Numbered from the stretch's first letter, positions 1 through 10,209 are shown. The stretch is 64,000 nt of DNA from Limosilactobacillus alvi (GCF_016900115.1 NZ_JACJJQ010000002.1:1-64000); one strand, 5' to 3'. The notes: generated by a model not told the origin, from the sequence alone. Translations and numbers: made by a program.

Positions 1-76
1 AGTGAGTATACAAAAAATGCAGGAAAAACGACAATTTTATTCCGCCGTTTTCCTACATTTTACAACCGCCCTCTAC

Positions 77-124
77 AGATCATAGAATTTGGCAAAACAA
101 ACGCTAAATTCTATGATCTTTTAT
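77..124 (+). terminator. Rho-independent terminator of the gene upstream of the window
   Basis: A 17-base stem (77-93 with 103-119, one G-T wobble) with a 9-base loop is followed by a short T run (TTTTATTG). It separates whatever precedes the window from the glycosyltransferase that starts at 198. Confidence 0.6.
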
Positions 125-197
125 TGTTTATGGAGATAAAACTGTTATAAAATTAAAAGGATTACGTAGTCTTTAGAATGTTAATTGAGGAACTTTT

Positions 198-1130
198 ATG
201 AAAAAACTATCAATTGTGGTTCCATGTTACAACGAAGCCGAGGCTTTACCACTTTTTTACCCAGCGGTTGAAAAAGTGGTCAGTAAGATTAAAGAGTTAG
301 AAATTGAATATTGGTTCGTAAATGATGGTTCAAAGGATGAGACATTAGCCGAAATGCGGAAGCTCCATGAGCAAGATCCAGAGCGTGTTCATTACGTCTC
401 GTTTTCGCGAAATTTTGGGAAAGAGGCCGGTTTGTATGCTGGACTAGAAGCAACAACTGGCGATTATGTCGTGGTAATGGATGCTGATTTGCAGGATCCA
501 CCATCTTTTTTACCAACGATGTATGAGGAACTCCAATCTGGGGAGTATGACTGTATTGGAACTCGGCGAACTGATCGAACTGGCGAAGCAAAAATTAAGT
601 CCTTTTTAAGTGACCAGTTCTATAAGGTTATTAACCGAATTTCCAATACTAATATTGTTCCCGGTGCGCGTGATTACCGAATGATGACACGCCAGATGGT
701 CAATGCCGTACTTTCAATGAAGGAATATAGTCGTTTCTCTAAGGGAATTTTTTCTTGGGTCGGCTTTAAGACGAAATATCTTGATTACCATAATGTTGAA
801 CGAGTTGCAGGTAAGACTGATTGGAATACGTGGCAGCTTTTCCGTTACGCGATGGACGGGATCTCTGACTTTTCTCAAGCACCGCTTTCTTTAGCCGTTT
901 GGTTAGGAACGACTTCTTTTGTTATTTCAGTTTTAGGGATGCTTTGGGTAATCATTCGTCGATTAATAAACCCAGCATCTAGTATTTTCGGTTGGGCTTC
1001 GACAACTTGTATTATCCTGTTCTTGGGGGGGCTTCAACTTCTCTGTATTGGGATTGTTGGAAAATACATTGGTCGAATTTACCTCCAAGTTAAACATCGG
1101 CCGATCTATATTGTGAAGGAGAAAAAATGA
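198..1130 (+). CDS. Polyprenyl-phosphate glycosyltransferase, GT2 (CsbB/GtrB-like)
   Basis: A membrane GT2 enzyme of 310 residues that probably transfers a sugar from a nucleotide donor to undecaprenyl phosphate on the inner face of the membrane. The N-terminus has the GT-A opening VVPCYNEAEALP, then NDGS (42-45) and the donor/metal motif MDADLQDPP (D95, D97). Two membrane helices lie at about 237-260 and 268-293, as in CsbB, GtrB and YkcC proteins. The start follows a GAGG-type SD. Its last codon overlaps the next gene (ATGA), so the two are coupled. A G7 run at 1025-1031 lies inside the last membrane hairpin. The sugar is not predictable. Confidence 0.85.
   Translation: MKKLSIVVPCYNEAEALPLFYPAVEKVVSKIKELEIEYWFVNDGSKDETLAEMRKLHEQDPERVHYVSFSRNFGKEAGLYAGLEATTGDYVVVMDADLQDPPSFLPTMYEELQSGEYDCIGTRRTDRTGEAKIKSFLSDQFYKVINRISNTNIVPGARDYRMMTRQMVNAVLSMKEYSRFSKGIFSWVGFKTKYLDYHNVERVAGKTDWNTWQLFRYAMDGISDFSQAPLSLAVWLGTTSFVISVLGMLWVIIRRLINPASSIFGWASTTCIILFLGGLQLLCIGIVGKYIGRIYLQVKHRPIYIVKEKK
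1025..1031 (+). repeat. Poly-G tract (G7) inside an intact glycosyltransferase gene
   Basis: Seven consecutive G residues encode the Gly-Gly of FLGGLQLL. The reading frame is intact here. A one-base slip would truncate the protein in its last membrane hairpin. Confidence 0.9.
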
Positions 1131-2227
1131 AACTAAATCAGTCGCGAATTTTATATTGGTCGTTAGAATTGTTAATCCTAGCGGCTTTTGTTTGGATCTG
1201 TTCACAGCTTGATTTTGTCTTCCATCCAATCGTCGTTTTTGTATCGGCGATTATTGTTCCCTTAGTCATTTCGTTATTCTTATACTACATGCTAAACCCA
1301 ATTCAGAAATTACTCTTGAAGATTAGAATTGGAAAGTTTCGTTTTCCGCGAAGTTTAGCTAGTTTAACGATTGTTTTGGGAATTATTTTGATTATTGTTG
1401 GGGCCTTTTCGGCCCTTGTACCATCATTAATTAATGAACTAACCCAACTAATTAAGTGGTTACCCACCGCAACAAAAGAAACACAAAAGGTTCTTGTTCA
1501 ATTGTCTCAGCATCCTGGTTTAAAACATATTAATTTTGAACAACTTTATCAACAATATAACGGCCAGCTAAATAAGTATGTAAAGGTCCTATTGACTGGC
1601 TTGACTTCAAGTGCGGGGACTGTAATTGGAACGGTGACGAATATTGTTGTGGTAGCAGTAACGGTTCCGGTAATGCTTTTTTATATGTTGAAAGATGGCT
1701 ATCGCTTTGTTCCAAGTATTCAACGATTACTTTCCAAGAAGCATGCGGATGAAGTTGGTAGTCTACTTCAACAAATGAATGCTACCTTGTCCGCCTATAT
1801 TTCAGGCCAAACAATTGAGTGTCTGTTTGTGGCGGTTGCTACAAGCATCGGCTATTTGATTATTGGTCAACCTTTAGCAACCTTTTTAGGCTTAATTGCG
1901 GGAGTTACTAATATGATTCCGTATATTGGCCCTTATATCGGAATTGCCCCGGCATTGTTAGTTGCCTTAACCGTAGCTCCGCAAAAGATACTGTGGGTAA
2001 TCATTGTTGTGATTGTTGTTCAACAAATTGATGGGAATATTATCTATCCGAATATTATCGGGAAGACGTTAAACATACACCCATTGACCATCATTATCTT
2101 ATTGATGGCTGCGGGTAATCTCGCGGGAATTCCGGGGATGATTATATGTATTCCATTTTATGCCGTGGCAAAGACGGTGATCAATTATGTTTGGACGATT
2201 TATCGGTTAGAGAAGCGTGAAGAATAA
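1127..2227 (+). CDS. AI-2E family transporter (UPF0118-type membrane protein)
   Basis: A 366-residue integral membrane protein with two N-terminal helices, a long soluble segment (about 95-150) and a C-terminal block of helices. The C-terminal block contains the family-typical stretches GVTNMIPYIGPYIG and QQIDGNIIYPNIIGK. Members are exporters or permeases of poorly known substrate; few are linked to autoinducer-2. The start ATG overlaps the stop of the preceding glycosyltransferase and has a good GAAGGAG SD, so the pair is one transcriptional unit. A role in surface-glycan export is only inferred from context. Confidence 0.85.
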   Translation: MKLNQSRILYWSLELLILAAFVWICSQLDFVFHPIVVFVSAIIVPLVISLFLYYMLNPIQKLLLKIRIGKFRFPRSLASLTIVLGIILIIVGAFSALVPSLINELTQLIKWLPTATKETQKVLVQLSQHPGLKHINFEQLYQQYNGQLNKYVKVLLTGLTSSAGTVIGTVTNIVVVAVTVPVMLFYMLKDGYRFVPSIQRLLSKKHADEVGSLLQQMNATLSAYISGQTIECLFVAVATSIGYLIIGQPLATFLGLIAGVTNMIPYIGPYIGIAPALLVALTVAPQKILWVIIVVIVVQQIDGNIIYPNIIGKTLNIHPLTIIILLMAAGNLAGIPGMIICIPFYAVAKTVINYVWTIYRLEKREE

Positions 2228-2249
2228 ATAGTGAATATGGAGTTTTTAA

Positions 2250-3363
2250 ATGAAAAACAGTAGGGTTAGGAATTCTGAATTTGAGTTCCTGAGAATAATA
2301 AGTATGTTTATGATTGTGTTGTGCCATTTTTGTGCTCATGGGACTTTGGACATAACTAATGTAAATGCGGCTCAAGGGCATATTATGGAGGTTAATTTAT
2401 TTTTCCTTTTCTTAGGTCCCATTGGAGTAACACTATTTGTTTTGATAGGCGCTTATTTTTTGTGCGAAAAGAAGTTTAATTTTCGTAGACCAATTAGTCT
2501 AGTATTACAAACGGTATTTTATAGTTTTATATTATATCTTTTTTTCTTATTGAAAGATAATCATCTTCCATTCCAAGCGGAAAGTTTAAAGACTTTGTTA
2601 CTTCCCTTTCCGGAACCGAGTGGTTATTGGTTTGTAGAAGCATACCTAGTATTATTAATACTAATGCCATTACTCAATCTACTAATTCAAAACTTAACTA
2701 GATACCAATTATTCACAACAATAATTGGGGGGGATAGTTTACGGCTTAATACCAGATTTACTTACTATTTTTGATGGTAAACCCGATGTTAGTGCCGCCC
2801 AATGGGGTTATTCGAATTTTACAGGAATGATTTTAGCATATTTCATTGCTGCTTACATGAAAAAATATAAGAATCAGTACTTTGACAATCGATTTTTGAT
2901 GATATGCACTGCATTGGTTTTATTTTTACTTTTATTATTAGTTTGTCTAGTAAGTAAAAGTGTAAGAGGCGAATATTTGATTCTTGAAAAATTAACTGGT
3001 ATTTATGGTCCGTTTGCTTTATTTACAGCTACTGTCATGTTCTGTATTTTCAAAAATATTAATTGGCATTCAAGAGTTGTTAATATCTTTGCACATACAA
3101 CATTTGGAGTCTATTTGATTAGTGATAATTCATTTGTTAGGGTATTTTTATGGCACGAATGGCTCCCTAATGGAAGCTTTGCTGATACCACAGCGGTAAA
3201 TTATTTAATAGTAGTTCTTTTGGGCTCATTATTAGTTTATGTTATTTGCTCGTTAATAGATTTAGTTGGATATCAGTTGATTTTTGGGCAGTTATTTAAT
3301 AGATTAAGCAACTTTTTGGATAATAGACTAACGAAATTTCTCGGTAAAAAATATGAAAGTTAA
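2250..3363 (+). pseudogene. Acyltransferase family 3 membrane protein, frameshifted at a G7 tract (possibly phase OFF)
   Basis: The N-terminal part (from ATG 2250, SD GGAG) reads FEFLRIISMFMIVLCHF, the hallmark start of Acyl_transf_3 (PF01757) O-acyltransferases that acetylate surface sugars. Reading shifts frame in a G7 run at 2727-2733. As written the protein ends at 2774 (174 residues), while the remaining helices continue in the next frame to 3363. Removing one G (G6) joins both parts through IIGGIVYGLIPDL into one protein of about 370 residues, the usual family length, with no other lesion. One clean break in a homopolymer suggests phase variation. A sequencing indel or young pseudogene are the alternatives. 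Confidence 0.75.
2727..2733 (+). repeat. Poly-G tract (G7) at the acyltransferase frameshift
   Basis: Seven consecutive G residues sit exactly where the acyltransferase reading frame breaks. Six would restore the full-length frame. Confidence 0.9.
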
Positions 3364-3427
3364 AAATTATGTTATATATGAAATGGTCCTTATCTTTGCA
3401 TGAGGAGTAGCGCAATATTATTTATGA

Positions 3428-3985
3428 CATACAGGAAAAGTGAATGTCTTTTCTGATTGGTTGTTTTTTGTAGCGAGAACAGAAGAAATTTAGGATAATT
3501 TAAAGATTTGAAAATTAAACTTCATAGCAAAAAAACTTTCCATAATGATAAGTAATTAACCTTCATATACTGGTTGTATATTTAATGATAATTACTATTC
3601 TTGTATTGCAAGAATGGCTACACGGTTAGGCCTTAGTAGATTACGACTGGGGTTTTCAAGCTTCAGAAGTAGATGAGATTTATCGAAATTTAAAGGAAGG
3701 AGTAGTTTTTGCTTTTGTAGCGACTCTTACCTTTCAGAGAACAGGAGTTACCAATTTTCTATTTTATCCTAACTTTTTTCTGTATCCATGGGCAGTTTAT
3801 GCTATTTTAAACCTGTTTCAGTGTTTTACGTTTGGTAATCATTGATTAGTTTGCTTACTTTTTTAAAAATCAGTTAGCATTATTTGTTGCATCACTTTTA
3901 TAAGGTTTGGTTCTGTATCATCTGTCTATTGTTAGTATCGTAATTAATTGGTTATCATGGTGTGTTATTTGTGGTAAAGCTGTAA
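3428..3985 (+). pseudogene. Decayed remnants of YfhO/PTPS-related membrane glycosyltransferase genes
   Basis: No intact gene is present, but translated pieces match the N-terminal region of the intact membrane protein at 6811. Piece one (3434-3510) reads GKVNVFSDWLFFVARTEEI, a stop, then DNLK. Piece two (from about 3625) reads DWGFQASEVDEIYRNLKEG and NFLFYPNFFLYPWA, then shifts frame into FKPVSVFYVW, parallel to YKPVTAFYVG of the intact gene. The same sub-motif (DWxF...EEIYxNLK) occurs twice, so at least two copies or an internal duplication decayed here. A piece around 3890-3985 (LVLYHLSIVSIV) may be the next membrane segment. Confidence 0.7.
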
Positions 3986-4012
3986 TTGGAAGAAATAAGG
4001 AAATGTAGATTA

Positions 4013-5848
4013 ATGTTATTAAGAAAAAGATCAACAAAAATTCTTTTAAGTATACTATTAGCAGGTTTTTCAACGTTAGCATTAAAAAATGCATCAATAG
4101 TAGTAAGTAATTTTTTAAATAGTCCGGGTTTCGTGGTCTTGTTATTTTTACTTCTAATTATCTTTTTTATGGGGAGTTTTAAATTAATTACAATCCCCCC
4201 AAAAAATGACACCTTGATCTATATCACGATTTCCTTATTGATTGGAGTTTGTTGGGTCTTTGGATTTAATTTACATGTTGTTGGATCAGTAAAAATAAAT
4301 TCTTTAGTGACGTGGGTAACAATAGTATTAGCTTTACCGCTTTTATTTACATTGATAGCGTTGTTCTATCAATGGGGACTGAAATATTTAAATATTTTAC
4401 TAAATCAAAATCCATTAGAAAAATTAGCCACTAAAGAACCAAAAAAATACACTATCTTTGAGTTTATCCTAATTTTTATTTGTTGGGTACCAACTTTAAT
4501 TGCTTCTCTTCCAGGAAATTATGTCTATGATGCGGGTTACCAGTTAGCATATCATGTTGCAACTGGTAATTATGACCTTCATCAACCATTAGCTCACTCA
4601 CTGTTGTTAGTTTTATTTGTCCTAAAGATTGGCAAGGAAATCTTTCACAGTTACCATGTAGGTTTATTATTATATACCGTAATTCAAATGTTAATCTTGG
4701 CTTTTTCTTTTGAACTAATTTTAATGTATATGAGAAAGAAAAGAGTATCAGGATTAGTTTATATTTTGACATTACTGTTTTTTGCATTAGTTCCACAAAA
4801 CCCATTAATGGCAATTTCTGCTACGAAAAATATTCTATATGTAGCGTTCTTAAATATTTTCGTTATTAGTTTTTTGTTAAAAAATGAAATTATTAATCGT
4901 TGGGGTATAAAAAGTTATTGGGTTATCCTTGGGTTGTTTGCCTTTCTTAGTGCCGCTATTATGAGCCAAGGAATCTATATTTTTCTTTTTGGTATTATTC
5001 TGTCTCTAATTTTAGAAAAAAAGAATCGTCGCCAAATTTTTATTCTAGGCCTAATTGTTACAAGTTTATTTAGTATATATAATGGACCGGTAACTAAAGC
5101 GCTCAGGGGAGTTCCGTATGAACGACATTCAGCGGAAATGTTGAGCGTCCCAATTATGCAATTATCAAGTGTTGAATCATCGAAAAATGTTCTTTTAACT
5201 AATAATCAGCGGAGGTTAATTAAAGAGTATATTCCTAATTCAAACCAATATTATGAATCTGGAGTCCAAGCAATTTCAGACCCTTATAAAGATACTTTTA
5301 ATAGTAAGAAATTTGAAAGCAATAAGCTGGAATTCATTAAATTATGGGTAAAAGTCGGTTTAAATAATTTTTCAAAATATGTGGATGCCTTTGCCAAACT
5401 AACGGCTGGTATTTGGTATGCCCCAACTGACAATAGGTTTCCGCAAACAATTAATGGGCCACATCAATTTATTGAGTATGTTACGGCCTATCCGCATACA
5501 ACAGATCCGTATTGGTTTCATATCAATAATTGGGGAAATAAGATATTCCCGGCAGGATCAAAGTTTTTAGATTGGTATACACGAGATTATCCTTATCAAA
5601 AGATTCCAATAATTTCTTTTCTAATGAGTCCAGCTTTTAGTTTTATCCTCTTTATTTTATTTATTGGTTGGCAAATTCTTACCAAAAATAGAGAGTATGT
5701 CTTTATTACAAGCATCTTGTTAGGGGTATTTGGGACATTATTTTTGGGGCCAATTGTACTGTATCGGTATGTTTATCCACTAATTTGCATGGGACCAGTA
5801 ATGCTAACGATTATGCTTAAAGGTAGAAAGGAGAGTATTAATGGATAG
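4013..5848 (+). CDS. DUF6020-like polytopic membrane protein (putative GT-C glycosyltransferase)
   Basis: A large polytopic membrane protein of 611 residues with about a dozen hydrophobic segments and one long extracytoplasmic stretch near the C-terminal third (GVPYERHSAEM to FPAGSKFLDWY). The motif PGNYVYDAGYQL after the early helices fits the acidic first-loop motif of GT-C enzymes. ATG 4013 is chosen because AAGG lies 12 bases before it; a TTG at 3986 is in frame but lacks an SD. It overlaps the next glycosyltransferase gene by 8 bases, so the two probably act together: the GT2 makes the lipid-linked sugar and this protein uses it. The family assignment is from memory of the motif, and the function is inferred. 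Confidence 0.65.
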   Translation: MLLRKRSTKILLSILLAGFSTLALKNASIVVSNFLNSPGFVVLLFLLLIIFFMGSFKLITIPPKNDTLIYITISLLIGVCWVFGFNLHVVGSVKINSLVTWVTIVLALPLLFTLIALFYQWGLKYLNILLNQNPLEKLATKEPKKYTIFEFILIFICWVPTLIASLPGNYVYDAGYQLAYHVATGNYDLHQPLAHSLLLVLFVLKIGKEIFHSYHVGLLLYTVIQMLILAFSFELILMYMRKKRVSGLVYILTLLFFALVPQNPLMAISATKNILYVAFLNIFVISFLLKNEIINRWGIKSYWVILGLFAFLSAAIMSQGIYIFLFGIILSLILEKKNRRQIFILGLIVTSLFSIYNGPVTKALRGVPYERHSAEMLSVPIMQLSSVESSKNVLLTNNQRRLIKEYIPNSNQYYESGVQAISDPYKDTFNSKKFESNKLEFIKLWVKVGLNNFSKYVDAFAKLTAGIWYAPTDNRFPQTINGPHQFIEYVTAYPHTTDPYWFHINNWGNKIFPAGSKFLDWYTRDYPYQKIPIISFLMSPAFSFILFILFIGWQILTKNREYVFITSILLGVFGTLFLGPIVLYRYVYPLICMGPVMLTIMLKGRKESING

Positions 5849-6788
5849 ATTAGCAATTTTAATTCCTTGCTATAATGAAGCAAAAACAATTCAAAAAGTA
5901 GTTAAGGATTGTTTGAACGCAACTAAAGATATTGATGGGACGGTTGTTTATGTATATGATAACAATTCCACTGACGATACAGTTAATCTTGCTAAAGAAG
6001 CTGGCGCAGTTGTCCGTCACGAATACTCGCAAGGAAAAGGAAATGTCATTCGACGGATGTTCCGAGAAATCGACGCAGAATGTTATATTATGATCGACGG
6101 GGATGATACTTATCCAGCCGATGAGATTCCAAAGATGGCAAAGTATGTCCATGAACAAAACTATGACATGGTAATTGGTGATCGGCTCTCTTCAAGTTAT
6201 TTTGAAGAAAATAAGCGACCTTTCCACGGAATTGGTAATAAGCTTGTTCGGGGAAGCATTAACTTTTTCTTTAAGAATGACATTCGGGATATCATGACTG
6301 GATATCGGGCATTCAGTTATCAATTTGTGAAAACTTATCCAGTGCTTTCGAAGGGCTTTGAAATTGAAACTGAGATGAGTATCTTTGCTATTGTTAATAA
6401 TTTGGCAATGAAGAATCACATTATTGAATATCGGGATCGTCCTGTTGGGAGTAGTTCAAAACTAAATACTTATTCCGATGGTTTTAAGGTCCTTAGACTA
6501 ATCGTGACGCTTTTTCGAAACTATAGGCCATTACCTTTTTATAGTATCTTAGGCTTATTACTAACTATTCTTGCAGTTATGTTTTTTATCCCGGATGTAT
6601 GGATTCCATATCTGCATACAGGTAAAGTGTTGAATTATCCAACTTTAATTGTATGTGGCTTCTGTGTATTGGCAGGAATTATATCTCTTTATGCTGGTTT
6701 AGTGTTAGATGCACTTCAGAGAAAAGAGAGAAGGGAATTTGAGTCTAGACTTCAAGAAGTGAAGGCGATGGAAGAATTGGCAAAGTAA
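5841..6788 (+). CDS. Glycosyltransferase family 2 (Dpm1-like polyprenyl-phosphate sugar synthase)
   Basis: A 315-residue protein with a GT-A fold start (ILIPCYNEAKTI), DNNSTDDT at 40-47 and the metal-binding region IDGDDTYPADE (86-92). Two C-terminal membrane helices follow at about 234-252 and 264-290, and the tail is charged. It resembles dolichol-phosphate-mannose-type synthases rather than the CsbB branch seen at 198. It overlaps the preceding membrane protein gene by 8 bases and lies 22 bases before another large membrane protein, so it is the lipid-charging partner of a GT2 plus GT-C module. The SD is AAAGGAGAG. Confidence 0.85.
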   Translation: MDRLAILIPCYNEAKTIQKVVKDCLNATKDIDGTVVYVYDNNSTDDTVNLAKEAGAVVRHEYSQGKGNVIRRMFREIDAECYIMIDGDDTYPADEIPKMAKYVHEQNYDMVIGDRLSSSYFEENKRPFHGIGNKLVRGSINFFFKNDIRDIMTGYRAFSYQFVKTYPVLSKGFEIETEMSIFAIVNNLAMKNHIIEYRDRPVGSSSKLNTYSDGFKVLRLIVTLFRNYRPLPFYSILGLLLTILAVMFFIPDVWIPYLHTGKVLNYPTLIVCGFCVLAGIISLYAGLVLDALQRKERREFESRLQEVKAMEELAK

Positions 6789-6810
6789 GAGTTTGAAAAG
6801 GTTATAAATA

Positions 6811-8529
6811 ATGAAATTAAAAAGTAGAAGGATAAACAAATACAATGTCACTTTAATGCTTATATTTTTAGCGATAAGCATACTCACCTTCTTCCCAGTA
6901 ATGAGATTGGGGAAAATTTTTGTTTACAATGATGGTGTCTTTCATTTGCAAAGGTTAAATGAGGTTTATCTAAATTTAAAGAGTTGTTCTCCGACCTTTA
7001 TTGCTAGTCATACATTTGGAAAAATGGGGATTGCATCTTTTGAGTTCTATCCGAGTGTATTTTTGTATCCTTGGGCACTTTTAAGGTTCATATATAAACC
7101 AGTAACTGCGTTTTATGTTGGTTATATTGTTATCTTTTTTGTAACTATGGTAGTTTCTTATTTTACGATGCTATCATACTCTAAGGGAGATCGTGTAAGA
7201 AGCATTGCTTTTGCTCTTATTTATGGTTTTGCTGGTAAACACATAACGGAATTTATGAAGTTCCAAATAGGTGAAGTTATCGCTTATACTTTCATTCCAA
7301 TTGCCTTCTTAGGATTTTATAAGCTAATGTTAACGTCTGAAAAAAAGCAGGGGGGAAGGTTATTAGCCATTGGCTTAGCACTAATAGCATATAGTCACGT
7401 TTTATCATTGTATTTAACTGTCACAACTATGGCATTTATTTTTATCGTCTTATTTTTATTAAAAAAGATTGATATAAGAACTTTCTTAGTTTGTGTTAAA
7501 AGTGCAATATTATTTTTACTTTTAGTAGGTTGGCAGTTAATGCCGTTTATTGAAAATGATTTTAGGCATAAAGTAAGTACACCTAATTTTTTGTTCCATG
7601 TAGATCCAATCGAATTTTTATGGCATAACTCATGGCATAATATTTTTGATGATGCTTCATTAGGGTTAGTTATTTCTATATCTCTTGTTTTTGGATGGAT
7701 TGTTATCAATAATCAAATCGAAAAATGGATTTACGTTGTTGGTGTTTTTACGACTATGGCAGCAACGAACCTCTTTCCATGGGAAATAGTAAAAAGAACT
7801 GGTTTATATAATTTAGTTACTCCTCTTCAGAACTCATTTCGCTTTTTGATTGTATCAGTATTTTTCTTATGTATAACGGCATCACTCCTGTTAACAAGAA
7901 TTATAAGAATAAAAAAATACGGGATTATATTAACCGTTGTACTATTTCTAGGATTCTTATTTAGCTACAAAGAAAGTTTAGAAGGTTATTACAGCGTTAT
8001 TTCAAACAATCAAGCAACGAATGTAGTAAGGAGCCAGAAAGATAAACAATTGCCAATGTTTATGGTTATTAATAATACGGAGTATGATAAGATGAACAAC
8101 TATTTATCTCCGAGTGGCTCAACAGACTACATTACAAAACTCGCAGCAAAGGATAATAACTATAAAAATATTAAAAATGATCACTTACTTATTAATGGAA
8201 AGGTAAAATCCAAAGTTCGATTTTCAGATAAGAACAGAATAGTTTTTATTTTTGAAGCTAAAAAAGGTGACAAGATTGACATTCCAGTAATGAAATATAA
8301 TCGAACTAGAATAGAGGTTAACGGGAAAATCGTTAAATCTCAAGAAAGTAAACGTGGAACAGTAGAATTTATGTTAAGTAGCTCTGGAAGGCAGAAAGTG
8401 AGTGTTTATTATCACCCAAGTGTATTGGATGGTTTATTGTTTATAGGCGCTATTTTTATATGGGTCATTATTTTAAATACATCACTTAGCCAGAAATTAA
8501 ATTATCTAGTAACTAAAAGTTTTTGGTAG
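6811..8529 (+). CDS. YfhO-like / PTPS-related polytopic membrane protein (putative glycosyltransferase)
   Basis: A 572-residue membrane protein with about twelve helices and a beta-rich extracytoplasmic segment (about 400-540) before a last C-terminal helix. The N-terminal signature VYNDGVFHLQRLNEVYLNLK region (D41) followed by FEFYPSVFLYPWALL is typical of YfhO and 6-pyruvoyl-tetrahydropterin-synthase-related membrane proteins. In Bacillus the YfhO partner of CsbB puts a sugar on lipoteichoic acid outside the cell. It lies directly behind the GT2 gene ending at 6788. Two decayed relatives lie at 3428-3985. Confidence 0.75.
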   Translation: MKLKSRRINKYNVTLMLIFLAISILTFFPVMRLGKIFVYNDGVFHLQRLNEVYLNLKSCSPTFIASHTFGKMGIASFEFYPSVFLYPWALLRFIYKPVTAFYVGYIVIFFVTMVVSYFTMLSYSKGDRVRSIAFALIYGFAGKHITEFMKFQIGEVIAYTFIPIAFLGFYKLMLTSEKKQGGRLLAIGLALIAYSHVLSLYLTVTTMAFIFIVLFLLKKIDIRTFLVCVKSAILFLLLVGWQLMPFIENDFRHKVSTPNFLFHVDPIEFLWHNSWHNIFDDASLGLVISISLVFGWIVINNQIEKWIYVVGVFTTMAATNLFPWEIVKRTGLYNLVTPLQNSFRFLIVSVFFLCITASLLLTRIIRIKKYGIILTVVLFLGFLFSYKESLEGYYSVISNNQATNVVRSQKDKQLPMFMVINNTEYDKMNNYLSPSGSTDYITKLAAKDNNYKNIKNDHLLINGKVKSKVRFSDKNRIVFIFEAKKGDKIDIPVMKYNRTRIEVNGKIVKSQESKRGTVEFMLSSSGRQKVSVYYHPSVLDGLLFIGAIFIWVIILNTSLSQKLNYLVTKSFW

Positions 8530-8544
8530 GGGAAAGGAATTTTT

Positions 8545-10125
8545 ATGGCAGAAGAAATTAAACTAAAAAAGGCAGTAAACAAACGACGTACCTTCGCAAT
8601 CATTTCACACCCGGATGCCGGGAAAACCACGATTACTGAACAATTACTTCTGTTTGGTGGTGTTGTCCGTGAGGCTGGGACTGTTAAAGGACGAGGAAGC
8701 AATAATTTTGCTAAGTCTGACTGGATGGAAATCGAACAAAAACGGGGGATCTCGGTTACTTCATCAGTCATGCAATTTGACTATGATGGTAAACGAATTA
8801 ATATTTTGGATACTCCAGGGCACGAAGACTTCTCTGAAGATACTTACCGGACCTTAATGGCTGTTGACTCGGCTGTTATGGTGATTGATGGGGCGAAAGG
8901 GATTGAACCCCAAACTCGGAAGCTTTTCAAAATTTGTAAAATGCGGGGAATTCCGATTTTTACTTTCATTAACAAGTTTGACCGGGATGCCCGCGAACCG
9001 CTTGACTTGATGAATGAAATTGAAGAAACTCTAGGAATTGAAACTTACCCAATGGATTGGCCGATTGGGATGGGGCGGCAATTCTTAGGAGTTTATGATC
9101 GTTTTAACCACCGGGTAGCTTTAACTCATCCTACAGATCCTGAAAAGCCATATCTTCCATTGGGTGAAGATGGGATGGTTGATGGTGATAATCCAATTGC
9201 TGGTGAGGGTGAATGGCAAGACGCCCTTGATGGAATCGAATTAGTTGAAATGGCCGGAAATGAGTTTGATGAAGATAAGATTGCGGCCGGTGACCAAACA
9301 CCAGTCTTCTTTGGTTCAGCTTTGACTAATTTTGGGGTTAAGACCTTTTTAGAAACTTATTTAAAGTTTGCACCAGCCCCTAGTCCACATAAACAAGAAG
9401 CCGGCGAAGCCGTTAAACCACTAGATTCTGAATTTTCTGGTTTTGTCTTTAAGATTCAAGCTAATATGAACCCTAAGCATCGGGACCGGATCGCCTTTGT
9501 TCGGATCTGTTCAGGTGAATTTACTCGGGGGATGGATGTAACCCTTGAACGGACTGGTAAACCATTACGTTTGTCAAACGTAACTGAGTTTATGGCTAAT
9601 ACCCGGGAAAATGTTGAAACTGCGGTTGCTGGTGATATTATAGGGCTTTATGATACTGGTAACTTCCAAATTGGAGATTCAATCTTTACCGGAAAACAAC
9701 CAATCAAGTTTGAAAAGTTACCGCAATTTACTCCTGAACTCTTTGTCCGGGTTTCAGCTAAGAACGTGATGAAACAAAAATCTTTCCACAAAGGGATTAA
9801 TCAATTAGTCCAAGAAGGGGCGGTCCAACTTTACCAAAGTTATACCTCAAATGATTATATTCTGGGAGCAGTTGGGCAACTTCAATTTGAAGTCTTTAAG
9901 TTCCGGATGCAAAATGAGTATAATTCGGAAGTGATTATGGAACCACTTGGTAAGAAAACTGCTCGTTGGATTGATCCAGAACAATTGGATACCAAGATGG
10001 CATCTTCACGAAATCTACTAGTTAAGGATATTCATGGAGATCCCCTTTTCTTATTTGAAAATCAATTTGCCGAAAGTTGGTTTAAGCAAAAGTATCCAGA
10101 TGTCAAGTTGACTGCGAAATTATAG
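8545..10125 (+). CDS. prfC: Peptide chain release factor 3
   Basis: The translational GTPase RF3 (526 residues) recycles RF1/RF2 from the ribosome after peptide release. The P-loop reads [13 protein letters not shown], the switch II region [14 protein letters not shown] and the guanine motif NKFDRD, and the length is normal. The start ATG has the SD GGGGAAAGGA. It is a core gene embedded in AT-rich surface-glycan genes, with visibly more GC-rich codons than its neighbours, so the flanking genes rather than prfC look like the insertions. Confidence 0.97.
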   Translation: MAEEIKLKKAVNKRRTFAIISHPDAGKTTITEQLLLFGGVVREAGTVKGRGSNNFAKSDWMEIEQKRGISVTSSVMQFDYDGKRINILDTPGHEDFSEDTYRTLMAVDSAVMVIDGAKGIEPQTRKLFKICKMRGIPIFTFINKFDRDAREPLDLMNEIEETLGIETYPMDWPIGMGRQFLGVYDRFNHRVALTHPTDPEKPYLPLGEDGMVDGDNPIAGEGEWQDALDGIELVEMAGNEFDEDKIAAGDQTPVFFGSALTNFGVKTFLETYLKFAPAPSPHKQEAGEAVKPLDSEFSGFVFKIQANMNPKHRDRIAFVRICSGEFTRGMDVTLERTGKPLRLSNVTEFMANTRENVETAVAGDIIGLYDTGNFQIGDSIFTGKQPIKFEKLPQFTPELFVRVSAKNVMKQKSFHKGINQLVQEGAVQLYQSYTSNDYILGAVGQLQFEVFKFRMQNEYNSEVIMEPLGKKTARWIDPEQLDTKMASSRNLLVKDIHGDPLFLFENQFAESWFKQKYPDVKLTAKL

Positions 10126-10209
10126 AAAAGATAATGCTTTAGGATCGGTGAAATACAGAATGGTGGTTAACAGTTCAAGATAAAGATGACTGTGAACTTG
10201 TTCGTTGTA

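Noticed and set aside
289-591. Open frames on the opposite strand of the first GT2 and many similar ones throughout
   Set aside because: They lie inside well-supported genes, have no SD and no family resemblance; shadows of the coding strand.
2250-3363. Programmed ribosomal frameshifting in the two acyltransferases
   Set aside because: There is no slippery heptamer plus pseudoknot layout, and poly-G with a missing single base is better explained by replication slippage or an indel.
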